NCBI RefSeq assembly: GCF_039889165.1
Contig: NZ_JAYMYY010000001.1
Coordinates: forward strand, 124,001 to 188,000
Direction: 5' to 3'
Source of the DNA: Pseudocitrobacter cyperus
GTDB lineage: Bacteria; Pseudomonadota; Gammaproteobacteria; Enterobacterales; Enterobacteriaceae
Length of the DNA stretch: 64,000 nt
Part shown: positions 27,859 through 37,361 of the stretch, in pieces
Layout of the letters: the number at the start of each line of letters is the position of its first letter
Position numbering within the stretch: position 1 is the first letter of the stretch
Translations under genes and position numbers: made by a program
Notes under the pieces: generated by a model
Databases searched by the model: none
Told to the model about the DNA's origin: nothing
What the model saw: only the letters and a program-made list of their open reading frames with translations

Positions 27859-29490
27859 TGCCGCCTGCACCGGTGTATCCGGCACGGTATCGCACGGCTT
27901 CTCTTGCGGGCAGATTAAATCCAGCATCTTCAGCGTGACGCCGTTGGTCCAGCCAAATCCATCCTGCAACGGATATTCTCCGCCGCCGCCGCCCGTTCCG
28001 GTAGAGGTAATATCATATTTTTCCACCAGTTTTTTCTCGCGGTCATAAGTGTGCTGTACGTTACTCAGGAAGCGCCAGGTTACATCCATCGCCACTTTTT
28101 GCTGTCCATAATTCTGCAGCCCTTCAACCGCAACCCACTGCAATGGCGCCCAGCCGTTCGGGGCATCCCACTGCTGTCCGCTGTTGATGGTAGTGGTGGT
28201 AATTCCGCCCGGTTTTAACAAACGGCTCTCGGTGGCGGCTGCCACTTTGGTTGCGCGTTCGTGGGAAGCAGCATTCACATACAGCGGGAAGAGAGTGGCG
28301 GCGGTGAGCTGATTACGCACCTTATGCGATTTCAGATCGTAATCGGCGTACCAGCCCTCTTTATCATTCCACAAATACTTCTCCATCGCTTTTTGTCGTG
28401 CGCTGGCCTCGGTTTCATACTGCGCGCTTTTCGCCGTGTCTCCCGCCGCTTTGCTGGCTTCGGCGATCAGTTTTTCCATTTTAAACATCAACGCGTTCAG
28501 ATCGACCGGTACAATACTGGTAGTGCGAATGGTGCCCAATTGCTGGGGGTTATCCATCCAGCGGGAGCTGAAATCCCAGCCCGAGGCGGCGGCAGAGCGT
28601 AAGTCGCGATAGATCTCCGTCGCCGGGCGGTTCGGGTTACTTTTCGCGGTGGTCACATCATCAAGCCAGGATTCCGGACGCGGCGTGTCGTTATCATCCC
28701 AGTAACGGTTCAGCAGCTCGCCGTCACGTAATTTCACAACCCGTTTGTTGCTGTCGCCTGGTTGCAGGCTCTCTGCACCCTCCATCCAGTAAGCATGCTC
28801 TTTTTCCATTTGCGGCAGGTAGGTTTTCAACGCCTCGCCGTCATGGGTGGCGAGCAATTCTACCATTAACGAGAAGAAGGGCGGCTGGGAACGGCTCAGG
28901 TAGTAGCTGCGGTTGCCGTTAGGAATATGTCCCCAGGCGTCGATTTCCCAGGCGAAGTTGGCGACCATGTCCGACACTTTATCCCAGTGCCCGCTTTCGG
29001 CAAGGCCGAGCATGGTGAAGTAGCTGTCCCAGTAGTAAACCTCGCGAAAACGCCCACCGGGCACCACATACGGTTTCGGCAGCGGCAGCAGGGAACTCCA
29101 CTTCTCCGCCGTTTCGCTGGTGCGGGTCAGCACCGGCCACAGGCCGTCAATATGCTGACGCAGGGTCTGACCCTTTGGCGGCACGTAAGTCTCCCCAGCC
29201 GTCGGCAGGGTGAAATTCATCTCCACAAAGTGGCGCAGGTCAAAGCTGGTCTGGCTCTTTTGCATCCGGTAATCGGCGAGGATCATCAGCGGGTCGCTTT
29301 TGGGTACCGCATCGGCAAAGGTTTTTTGATCGGCAAAAAGTTTCGCGCTTTGCACATCATTAAACAGCGGCCCCAGCAAAATATCAGGGGAGGCAGGGCG
29401 GGCCTCCTGCGCCTGAGCGCTAAAAGCCAGCAGTACGGCGCTTAACGTCAGGGCACGGAGCGCAACAGGATGCGCAGCAGGTTTTTTCAT
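27847..29490 (-). CDS. treA: Periplasmic trehalase TreA
   Basis: Glycoside hydrolase family 37 enzyme that splits trehalose to two glucoses in the periplasm under osmotic stress. A signal peptide (cleavage after SAQA) precedes the catalytic barrel. Signatures PGGRFREVYYWDSYFTMLGL and QWDAPNGWAP are present, with catalytic Asp and Glu regions (AASGWDFSSRW, GGGGEYPLQDGFGWTNGV). At 547 residues it is shorter than the 565 of E. coli, mainly at the C-terminus, where the last residues AAPSP and the stop are supplied by a palindromic repeat. Confidence 0.95.
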   Translation of the reverse strand: MKKPAAHPVALRALTLSAVLLAFSAQAQEARPASPDILLGPLFNDVQSAKLFADQKTFADAVPKSDPLMILADYRMQKSQTSFDLRHFVEMNFTLPTAGETYVPPKGQTLRQHIDGLWPVLTRTSETAEKWSSLLPLPKPYVVPGGRFREVYYWDSYFTMLGLAESGHWDKVSDMVANFAWEIDAWGHIPNGNRSYYLSRSQPPFFSLMVELLATHDGEALKTYLPQMEKEHAYWMEGAESLQPGDSNKRVVKLRDGELLNRYWDDNDTPRPESWLDDVTTAKSNPNRPATEIYRDLRSAAASGWDFSSRWMDNPQQLGTIRTTSIVPVDLNALMFKMEKLIAEASKAAGDTAKSAQYETEASARQKAMEKYLWNDKEGWYADYDLKSHKVRNQLTAATLFPLYVNAASHERATKVAAATESRLLKPGGITTTTINSGQQWDAPNGWAPLQWVAVEGLQNYGQQKVAMDVTWRFLSNVQHTYDREKKLVEKYDITSTGTGGGGGEYPLQDGFGWTNGVTLKMLDLICPQEKPCDTVPDTPVQAAPSP

Positions 29491-29856
29491 CGGTTATTCT
29501 CCAGTTCGGTAAACAGCAGGAGCGCTGCAATCAACCTGATGAAAACCTTAGTCGAAATTCCTTCCTGCCGTGGCGATTTGCGTGATTTCTTGCCGTTTTT
29601 TCAAAGCGGATCGCATTCATAGCCTGAAAAAATAATCCCTCATAATTATTGGAATAACTGATTGCTGATGCTGGCAGACATTATTTTTATTGATGATTAT
29701 TTGCACAGTGATCGCACATGTATGTTCTTAAAGAGTGCAGCTATTTCTTATAAAAATAAGACTTCACCCATGAAGTATTTATAAAACAGATAGTTAATTA
29801 TTTGGCATGCCAGTTGCTATATGAATCCCATCTTGTATACCAACAGGGATTCCAAC
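29491..29856. other. Divergent regulatory region between treA and the urea operon
   Basis: No gene supported. These 366 bases contain AT-rich stretches and the sigma-54-type promoter at 29803-29818. An NtrC-like half-site, TGCAC, occurs near 29702, but I see no complete inverted NtrC site. Confidence 0.5.
29803..29818 (+). promoter_or_regulatory. Sigma-54-type promoter of the urea operon
   Basis: TGGCATGCCAGTTGCT fits the -24/-12 consensus TGGCACG-N4-TTGCW with one mismatch. It lies 38 bases before the predicted allophanate hydrolase start. It implies nitrogen-limitation (NtrC) control, which suits a urea-nitrogen pathway. Confidence 0.65.
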
Positions 29857-31659
29857 ATGGCAGTAATGATCGGAAAAACGCTTGCCGAATGGCAACAGAC
29901 GATAGCAAGTAATAGCGATAACGTTTTTGCTTTATTAAAAGCCCATCTTGATTCTCTGCCTGCGCCGGATAATGCGTGGATTGCACTGGCAAACGAAAGC
30001 GCGCTTCGCGAACAAATTGACGCCTTGCTGCCGCGCTATCAACAACAGCCTGATGCTCTCCCGCTGTTTGGTATTCCCTTCGCCATTAAAGACAATGTGG
30101 ATGCCGCAGGCTGGCCGACCACGGCAGGGTGTCCGGCGATTGCGCAGGTCGCAGAACGCGACGCGACCGCCGTGGCAAAGCTAAAAGCAGCGGGCGCGAT
30201 TCTGCTGGGGAAAACCAATCTCGATCAGTTCGCCACCGGCCTGGTGGGGACGCGTTCGCCGTATGGCGCGGTCGCCAATGCCTTTAACCCGGAATATGTC
30301 AGCGGCGGCTCCAGCTCTGGTTCTGCATCGGTGGTGGCGCGCGGGCTGGTGCCGTTTTCGTTAGGAACGGATACCGCAGGATCTGGCCGCGTCCCCGCTG
30401 GATTTAATAACATTGTCGGGCTGAAACCGACCAAAGGCTGGCTTTCCGCTACCGGCGTTTTTCCGGCCTGCCGCCTGAACGATACCCTCTCGGTGTTTGC
30501 GCTGACGGTGGATGATGCCTGGCAGGTGGCGACGATTGCCGGGGGATATGATGCTGAAGATGCCTACTCGCGTAGCAACCCGGCGACGGCGCCAGCGGCA
30601 TTCACCGCGAGCCCGGTGCTTGCCATTCCCGATGAACTGCGCTTTTTTGGCGACAACGAGGCGGAGCAGGCATGGCAGGCGGCGCTTGGCGCTTTACGCG
30701 TGAGCGGCGTGACCTTAAAGCCTATCGATTTCTCCCCGTTTTATCAGCTTGCAGAACAGCTCTATCAGGGGCCATGGGTGGCTGAACGCACAGCCGCGGT
30801 GGGGGATACGCTCCGGCATCCGGAGCAGATGGATCCCACCGTCCACACCATCATCGCCGCCGGGCTGAACTACAGCGCCGTCGAAACATTCAACGCTGAA
30901 TATCTGCGTGCGGAGCTGGCGCGCAAAATCCAGACTGCGCTGGCGGATGTTGACGCGCTGGTGGTGCCGACGTCACCGACCATCCACACCATCGATGAGA
31001 TGGCGCGTGAACCCATTCGCTTTAACTCAGAGTTTGGCACTTACACCAATTTTACGAATCTCGCGGATCTCAGTGCGCTGGCGCTTCCTGCCCCGTTCCG
31101 CGCTGACGGCCTGCCCGCCGGGATTACGCTGCTTGCGCCAGCATGGCATGACCGCGCTTTAGCGGTATTTGGTCGCCGCTGGCAGCAGCAACTGGCGTTA
31201 CCGACAGGCGCTACCGGGCACGCATTTCCGGCGATACCGCCCACATTACCGGGTTCAGAACATCACGTCCGTATCGCTGTGGTAGGGGCACACCTGCGCG
31301 GCATGCCGCTCAACTTCCAGCTAACGCAACGGAACGCCGTTTTTGCCGAGGCGACGGAAACCGCGGCCAGCTACCGCCTGTATGCGCTGGCGAATACCCG
31401 CCCGCCAAAGCCTGGCCTCTTTCGTGACGGGGACGGCGCGGCCATTGAGGTCGAGCTTTGGGATATCCCGCGGGCACGCTTTGGAGAATTTGTCGCCGAA
31501 ATTCCCTCCCCGCTGGGGATAGGCTCGCTGGAACTGGCTGACGGGCGTTGGGTTAAAGGGTTTATCTGCGAACCGGCGGCGCTCAACGATGCCACCGATA
31601 TCACTGAATTTAAAGGCTGGCGCCACTGGGTTGGCCGCAAGGAGACGCATCATGTTTAA
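29857..31659 (+). CDS. Allophanate hydrolase (AtzF/DUR2 type)
   Basis: Amidase-signature enzyme that hydrolyses allophanate to two ammonia and two CO2, the second step of urease-independent urea use. The Ser-cisSer-Lys triad is visible as Lys78 (PFAIKDN), Ser152 (GGSSSGS) and Ser176 (GTDTAGSGRVP). The C-terminal domain (residues about 460-600) is the allophanate hydrolase-specific domain. 600 residues from the ATG at 29857 behind AGGGA; the frame from 29821 is longer but unconserved and overlaps the promoter start region. The stop overlaps the urea carboxylase start by 8 bases. Confidence 0.93.
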   Translation: MAVMIGKTLAEWQQTIASNSDNVFALLKAHLDSLPAPDNAWIALANESALREQIDALLPRYQQQPDALPLFGIPFAIKDNVDAAGWPTTAGCPAIAQVAERDATAVAKLKAAGAILLGKTNLDQFATGLVGTRSPYGAVANAFNPEYVSGGSSSGSASVVARGLVPFSLGTDTAGSGRVPAGFNNIVGLKPTKGWLSATGVFPACRLNDTLSVFALTVDDAWQVATIAGGYDAEDAYSRSNPATAPAAFTASPVLAIPDELRFFGDNEAEQAWQAALGALRVSGVTLKPIDFSPFYQLAEQLYQGPWVAERTAAVGDTLRHPEQMDPTVHTIIAAGLNYSAVETFNAEYLRAELARKIQTALADVDALVVPTSPTIHTIDEMAREPIRFNSEFGTYTNFTNLADLSALALPAPFRADGLPAGITLLAPAWHDRALAVFGRRWQQQLALPTGATGHAFPAIPPTLPGSEHHVRIAVVGAHLRGMPLNFQLTQRNAVFAEATETAASYRLYALANTRPPKPGLFRDGDGAAIEVELWDIPRARFGEFVAEIPSPLGIGSLELADGRWVKGFICEPAALNDATDITEFKGWRHWVGRKETHHV

Positions 31660-34600
31660 CACGGTTCTGATTGCTAACCGGGGTGAAATCACCTGCCGTG
31701 CCATTCGCACACTAAAACGTCTCGGTATCACCAGCGTCGCGGTCTATTCCGATGCCGATAAAAATGCGGAGCACGTCAAACAGGCGGATATTACGTGGCC
31801 GCTGGGCGGAGAGAAAGCCAGCGACAGCTATTTGCGTATCGACAAGATCATTGCCGCCGCGCGGGAAAGCGGGGCACAGGCCATCTGGCCTGGCTACGGT
31901 TTTCTCTCGGAAAGTCTTGCCTTTGCCGATGCCTGCGAACAGGCAGGCATTGTTTTTGTCGGCCCGACGGCGCAGCAGATTGGTGAATTTGGCTTAAAGC
32001 ACCGGGCGCGCGAACTTGCCGCCCAGGCAGGCGTACCCATGACGCCGGGCACCGGGCTGCTGAACTCTCTTGATGAGGCGCTAAGCGCCGCGCAGAAAAT
32101 TGGCTATCCGGTCATGCTAAAAAGCACGGCGGGCGGTGGGGGGATCGGCCTGACGCGCTGCGCCGACAGTGAAGCATTACAGCAGGCGTGGGAGAGCGTG
32201 CGCCGCCTTGGCGAACAGTTCTTCAGCGATGCGGGGGTATTTATTGAGCGCTGTATCGACCGTGCCCGCCATATTGAAGTGCAGCTTTTTGGCGACGGTA
32301 AAGGTAACGTTGTCGCACTCGGCGAGCGTGACTGCTCTCTTCAGCGCCGCAATCAGAAAGTGGTGGAGGAGACGCCTGCGCCCAATTTACCGGCGGCCAC
32401 ACGCGCGGCATTACTGAATGCTGCCGTTGAGCTCGGCAAGCTGGTGAACTACCGCAGCGCCGGAACGGTGGAGTTTATCTACGACGCGGATCAGGACGCG
32501 TTCTACTTTCTGGAAGTGAACACCCGTTTACAGGTGGAGCATCCGGTGACGGAGTGCGTGAGCGGGCTGGATCTGGTTGAATGCATGCTGCGGGTTGCCG
32601 CTGATGAATGTATTGACTGGACGCGTCTGGCGCAGCCGCCGCAGGGGGCGGCGATAGAAGTGCGTATCTATGCGGAAAATCCGCTAAAGAACTTCCAGCC
32701 CAGCCCCGGCGTACTGACGGAAGTCGCTTTCCCGCAAGGCGTGCGCATTGATAGCGGCGTGGCGACGGGCAGCGAAGTCTCTGCGTTTTATGACCCGATG
32801 ATCGCCAAACTGATTGTTCATGCCGATACCCGCGAGGCAGCGCTGGCTAAACTGGCGCAGGCGCTGAATGCCACGCGTTTGCACGGTATTACCACTAACC
32901 TCGACTACCTGCGTCAAATCACCTCCAGCGCGGCGTTCAGCGAAGGAAACGTCTGGACGCGCTGGCTTGATAGCGTGGAGGCGCAATCGCCGGTAATTGA
33001 AGTTCTGCAACCGGGCACCTGGAGTAGCATTCAGGATTATCCGGGGCGGCTGGGTTACTGGGATATTGGCGTGCCGCCGTCAGGGCCAATGGATGATTAC
33101 GCCTTCCGGCTGGCGAACCGCATTGTCGGCAACCATCACACTGCCGCCGGGCTGGAATTTACGCTACAGGGGCCGGTGTTGCGCTTTCATACCGACGCGG
33201 TTATCGCCCTGACGGGGGCGGATTGTCAGGCCACGCTGGATGATCAACCGGTAGCGCTGTGGCAGCCGATCCGCGTGAAACGCAGCCAGACGCTGACGCT
33301 TGGGCGCGCGAAAACCGGATGTCGGGCCTATCTGGCGGTTCGCAATGGTTTTGATGTGCCGGAGTATCTCGGCAGCCGCTCGACTTTCGCGCTGGGTCAG
33401 TTTGGCGGCCACGCCGGACGCACACTGAAGATGGCGGATCTGCTGCCTGTTTCTCGCCCTGAGCTTGCCGCCTGTACCACGCCCGCGCCGGTCAGTGAAC
33501 CGCAGCCGCTTACGGCATCGCTGGTGCCGGAGTACGGCGAAACATGGCGTATCGGCGTGCTTTATGGCCCGCACGGCGCGCCGGATTTCTTCAGCCAGAA
33601 ATCAATTGATACCTTTTTCGCCAGCGACTGGCAGGTGCACTACAACTCCAACCGTCTCGGTGTCCGGCTGGTCGGCCCAAAACCCGAGTGGACGCGCCCG
33701 GATGGTGGTGAGGCAGGGTTGCATCCGTCCAACGTGCATGACTGTGAATATGCCATCGGCGCGATTAATTTCACCGGAGACTTCCCGGTGATCCTCACCC
33801 GCGATGGCCCAAGCCTCGGCGGATTTGTCTGCCCCGTCACCATCGCCAAAGCCGAACTGTGGAAAGTGGGGCAGGTGAAACCGGGCGATCGCATTCGGTT
33901 TTACCCCATCAGCGTTGAAGAGGCTGTGGCGCGGGAAAAAGCCATGGATCGGGTTATCGATACGCTACAGGGCGCACATCTGCCGACGTTTAACGTACCG
34001 TCCCTCGCCGGGCGCGATGGCGTCTCGGCGGCGGCGCTGGTATCGCTGCCCGCCACGCACAGCACTCCTGCCATCGTTTACCGTCAGGCAGGGGATAACT
34101 ACATCCTGATTGAGTATGGCGACAATGTGCTCGATCTGGCGCTGCGTCTGCGCGTGCATCTGCTGATGGCCCGGCTCAATGCGCAGGCGCATCCGGGCAT
34201 TAAAGAGCTGTCACCCGGCGTGCGCTCGCTGCAGGTTCGCTACGATAGCCTTGTTCTCAGCCAGCAGGCGCTGGTGGCGCTGCTGCTGGAACAGGAGTCG
34301 CACATCGGCGATGTTAGCAACATGACTGTGCCGTCGCGTATCGTCTGGCTGCCGATGGCCTTTGAGGATAGCGCTACGCTGGACGCGGTCAGCCGTTATC
34401 AGGACACGGTGCGCGCCAGCGCGCCGTGGCTGCCCAATAACGTTGATTTTATTCAGCGTATCAATGGGCTGGCGAGCCGGGATGCGGTGCGCGATACCCT
34501 CTTTGACGCCAGCTATCTGATCCTCGGACTGGGCGACGTCTATCTTGGCGCCCCGTGCGCAGTGCCGATTGACCCGCGTCACCGCCTGCTTAGTTCGAAA

Positions 34601-35269
34601 TACAACCCGGCGCGTACCTTCACCGCAGAAGGTACCGTGGGGATTGGCGGCATGTATATGTGTATCTACGGTATGGACTCTCCCGGCGGCTATCAACTGG
34701 TCGGGCGCACCTTGCCCATCTGGAACAAATTCCTTAAAAACCCACAGTTTGCAGAGGGTGAACCCTGGCTGCTGCGCTTCTTCGATCAGGTGCGGTTCTA
34801 TCCGGTGAGCGAAGCCGAGCTGGATGCGTTGCGCGACGATTTCCGCGAAGGGCGCGCCTGCGTGCGCATTGAAGAGAGCGTGTTCGATTTTGCCGCACAT
34901 CTGCGCTTCCTTGATGACAACGCCGATGCGATCCGTCATTTCCGCGAGCAACAGGCGCGAGCGTTTGAAAGTGAAGTGGCGCGCTGGCAGCACGAAGAAC
35001 AGAACGTTGAGGTCTCACGCCCGTTGCAGCCCGCGGTGGACGAGGGCTGCGAACAGGCGCTTGCCGTCACTGGCGATATGAGCGGCAACATCTGGAAAGT
35101 ACTGGTCAAACCGGGGGATGTGGTGAAGGAGGGCCAGCCGCTCATTATCGTCGAGGCGATGAAGATGGAGCTGGCTATCCACGCGCCGCAATCCGGCAGG
35201 GTTAAACGTGTTGGTTGCCAGCCGGGACATCCGGTGAGCCCCGGCGACGCACTGCTCTGGCTGGAGTAA
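31652..35269 (+). CDS. Biotin-dependent urea carboxylase
   Basis: Carboxylates urea to allophanate with ATP and bicarbonate. Domains in order: biotin carboxylase (residues about 1-450, FNTVLIANRGEITCRAIRT, EVNTRLQVEHPVTE), the KipA- and KipI-like urea carboxyltransferase domains (about 460-1100, GRLGYWDIGVPPSGPMD and GGMYMCIYGMDSPGGYQLVGR), and a C-terminal biotinyl domain with Lys1171 in VEAMKMEL. 1205 residues. The ATG at 31652 has AAGGAG upstream. The allophanate hydrolase is a separate protein, unlike fused fungal DUR1,2. Confidence 0.95.
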   Translation: MFNTVLIANRGEITCRAIRTLKRLGITSVAVYSDADKNAEHVKQADITWPLGGEKASDSYLRIDKIIAAARESGAQAIWPGYGFLSESLAFADACEQAGIVFVGPTAQQIGEFGLKHRARELAAQAGVPMTPGTGLLNSLDEALSAAQKIGYPVMLKSTAGGGGIGLTRCADSEALQQAWESVRRLGEQFFSDAGVFIERCIDRARHIEVQLFGDGKGNVVALGERDCSLQRRNQKVVEETPAPNLPAATRAALLNAAVELGKLVNYRSAGTVEFIYDADQDAFYFLEVNTRLQVEHPVTECVSGLDLVECMLRVAADECIDWTRLAQPPQGAAIEVRIYAENPLKNFQPSPGVLTEVAFPQGVRIDSGVATGSEVSAFYDPMIAKLIVHADTREAALAKLAQALNATRLHGITTNLDYLRQITSSAAFSEGNVWTRWLDSVEAQSPVIEVLQPGTWSSIQDYPGRLGYWDIGVPPSGPMDDYAFRLANRIVGNHHTAAGLEFTLQGPVLRFHTDAVIALTGADCQATLDDQPVALWQPIRVKRSQTLTLGRAKTGCRAYLAVRNGFDVPEYLGSRSTFALGQFGGHAGRTLKMADLLPVSRPELAACTTPAPVSEPQPLTASLVPEYGETWRIGVLYGPHGAPDFFSQKSIDTFFASDWQVHYNSNRLGVRLVGPKPEWTRPDGGEAGLHPSNVHDCEYAIGAINFTGDFPVILTRDGPSLGGFVCPVTIAKAELWKVGQVKPGDRIRFYPISVEEAVAREKAMDRVIDTLQGAHLPTFNVPSLAGRDGVSAAALVSLPATHSTPAIVYRQAGDNYILIEYGDNVLDLALRLRVHLLMARLNAQAHPGIKELSPGVRSLQVRYDSLVLSQQALVALLLEQESHIGDVSNMTVPSRIVWLPMAFEDSATLDAVSRYQDTVRASAPWLPNNVDFIQRINGLASRDAVRDTLFDASYLILGLGDVYLGAPCAVPIDPRHRLLSSKYNPARTFTAEGTVGIGGMYMCIYGMDSPGGYQLVGRTLPIWNKFLKNPQFAEGEPWLLRFFDQVRFYPVSEAELDALRDDFREGRACVRIEESVFDFAAHLRFLDDNADAIRHFREQQARAFESEVARWQHEEQNVEVSRPLQPAVDEGCEQALAVTGDMSGNIWKVLVKPGDVVKEGQPLIIVEAMKMELAIHAPQSGRVKRVGCQPGHPVSPGDALLWLE

Positions 35270-35278
35270 GGAGGGGGG

Positions 35279-35953
35279 ATGGAGAACAGCAAACGGAGCC
35301 CCGGACTTGGCGAGCGAATTTACCATGCGCTGAAAAACGATATCTTCGATTTTCGTCTGATGCCCGGCGAGCACTTCAGTGAGAGCGAGATTTCAGAGCG
35401 GATGGCCGCCAGCCGCACGCCGGTACGGCAGGCACTGTTTCGCCTTGAACAGGAGGGCTACGTGCAGGTTTACAGCCGCAGCGGCTGGCAGGTCAAACCG
35501 TTTGATTTTGCCTGGTTCGAAGCACTGTATGACTTTCGCATCGTACTGGAGTGTGAAGCGGTGAAGCGTCTGTGTGCCATGGCACACAACGCCTGCCAGG
35601 CTCATCTGTCACCGCTGGTGAACTTCTGGATTGATGCGCCGCGTATGGCGCCGGGTAAGACGCTTTCGCGTCATGACGAAGCATTCCACACCACTCTGGT
35701 GCGCGCCAGTGGTAATGACGAAATGGTACGGGTGCATATCGAACTGACGGAAAAGATCCGCATTATCCGCCATCTCGATTTCACCCGGGAAGACCGGGTG
35801 GATGCCACGTATCAGGAGCATGCCCGCATTTTGCAGGCGGTGCTGGGTCAGCAGAGTGAGGAGGCGCAACGCCTGCTGACCGAACACATTTCACAGAGTA
35901 AAGCCGAGGTCAGGAAAATCACCCTGCACCGGTTGCAGCAGGCCAGGTTGTAG
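35279..35953 (+). CDS. GntR-family (FCD domain) regulator of the urea module
   Basis: 224-residue regulator. An N-terminal winged helix (GEHFSESEISERMAASRTPVRQALFRLEQEGYV) is followed by an FCD ligand domain with the metal-binding Asp/His set (RHDEAFHTTLV, YQEHARIL, LTEHI). AAGGAGGGG precedes the ATG, 9 bases after the carboxylase stop, so it is in the operon. Its position between the catabolic and urt transporter genes suggests it controls urea uptake or use; the effector is not known. Confidence 0.88.
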   Translation: MENSKRSPGLGERIYHALKNDIFDFRLMPGEHFSESEISERMAASRTPVRQALFRLEQEGYVQVYSRSGWQVKPFDFAWFEALYDFRIVLECEAVKRLCAMAHNACQAHLSPLVNFWIDAPRMAPGKTLSRHDEAFHTTLVRASGNDEMVRVHIELTEKIRIIRHLDFTREDRVDATYQEHARILQAVLGQQSEEAQRLLTEHISQSKAEVRKITLHRLQQARL

Positions 35954-36003
35954 ATCGTTCCCGCTCCGCGACAGCGGAGAAATCAATACTACTTAGGGGT
36001 TTA

Positions 36004-37278
36004 ATGATGAAAAGACGTTCTTTACTGAAAGCTTTTGCCCTCTCAGCCACTTTTTTGAGCATGGGCTATTCGTTACAGGCATACGCAGCAGACACCATTA
36101 AAGTCGGCATCATGCATTCACTCTCCGGCACGATGGCCATCTCCGAGACGCCGCTGAAGGATATGGCGCTGATGACCATTGATGAGATCAACGCCAAAGG
36201 CGGCGTGCTGGGGAAAAAACTGGAACCCGTGGTAGTCGACCCGGCATCCAACTGGCCGTTATTCGCCGAGAAAGCCCGCCAGCTACTGAGCCAGGATAAA
36301 GCCGCCGTGGTATTTGGCTGCTGGACGTCGGTCTCGCGTAAATCGGTGCTGCCGGTATTTGAAGAACTAAACGGCCTGCTGTTCTACCCGGTGCAGTACG
36401 AAGGCGAAGAGATGTCGCCTAACGTCTTCTATACCGGTGCGGCGCCGAACCAGCAGGCGATTCCGGCGGTGGAATATATGATGAGCGAAGACGGCGGAAG
36501 CGCGAAACGCTTCTTCCTGCTCGGCACTGACTATGTCTACCCGCGCACCACTAACAAGATCCTGCGCGCCTTCCTGCATACAAAAGGTGTGCAGGATAAA
36601 GACATTGAAGAAGTTTATACGCCGTTTGGCTACAGCGACTATCAAACCATCGTATCCAATATCAAGAAATTCTCCGCTGGCGGTAAAACCGCGGTGATCT
36701 CCACCATTAACGGTGATTCCAACGTCCCGTTCTATAAAGAACTGGCCAACCAGGGGATTAAATCCACCGATGTTCCCGTTGTTGCCTTCTCCGTCGGCGA
36801 AGAAGAATTGCGCGGCATCGATACTAAACCGCTGGTTGGGCATCTGGCGGCGTGGAACTACTTCGAGTCCGTCAGCAACCCGGTGAATACGAAATTTGTG
36901 GCGGATTATCGTGCTTATGCCAAAGCGCATAAATTACCGAACGCCGATACCGTCGTGACCAACGACCCCATGGAAGCCACTTATGTCGGTATTCATATGT
37001 GGGCGCAGGCGGTGGAAAAAGCGGGTACCACCGATGTGGATAAAGTGCGCGAGGCGATGGCTAACCAGTCTTATGCCGCACCGGGTGGCTTCACCCTCAC
37101 CATGGACGCCACCAACCACCATCTGCACAAACCGGTGATGATTGGCGAAATCGAGGATAACGGCCAGTTCAACGTGGTATGGCAGACCGAACAACCGGTT
37201 CGCGCCCAGCCGTGGAGCCCGTACATTCCGGGGAATGACAAAAAATCGGAAAGTCCGGTGAAGACGGGCGGTCAATAA
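36004..37278 (+). CDS. urtA: Urea ABC transporter substrate-binding protein UrtA
   Basis: Periplasmic binding protein of the branched-chain amino acid type, 424 residues, specific for urea or short amides in this family. The N-terminus MMKRRSLLKAFALSATFLS has a twin-arginine-like RRSLLK motif before a hydrophobic stretch and AYA cleavage site, so Tat export is likely. The conserved IKVGIMHSLSGTMAISETPLKD opening is typical of UrtA. Followed by urtBCDE in the standard order. Confidence 0.95.
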   Translation: MMKRRSLLKAFALSATFLSMGYSLQAYAADTIKVGIMHSLSGTMAISETPLKDMALMTIDEINAKGGVLGKKLEPVVVDPASNWPLFAEKARQLLSQDKAAVVFGCWTSVSRKSVLPVFEELNGLLFYPVQYEGEEMSPNVFYTGAAPNQQAIPAVEYMMSEDGGSAKRFFLLGTDYVYPRTTNKILRAFLHTKGVQDKDIEEVYTPFGYSDYQTIVSNIKKFSAGGKTAVISTINGDSNVPFYKELANQGIKSTDVPVVAFSVGEEELRGIDTKPLVGHLAAWNYFESVSNPVNTKFVADYRAYAKAHKLPNADTVVTNDPMEATYVGIHMWAQAVEKAGTTDVDKVREAMANQSYAAPGGFTLTMDATNHHLHKPVMIGEIEDNGQFNVVWQTEQPVRAQPWSPYIPGNDKKSESPVKTGGQ

Positions 37279-37361
37279 TCGCAGCGGCAGAGGCGGTCTG
37301 CGCCGCTGCCAACGGTTGACAGGCCCGGCGTTGTCGGGCCACAGAAGAAGACACCGACACG

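Noticed and set aside
27169..27895. Minus-strand open frames with repeated Pro/Ser/Gly-rich peptides
   Set aside because: They are translations of the palindromic repeat array and of the antisense of the receptor and treA ends; no ribosome-binding site or family.
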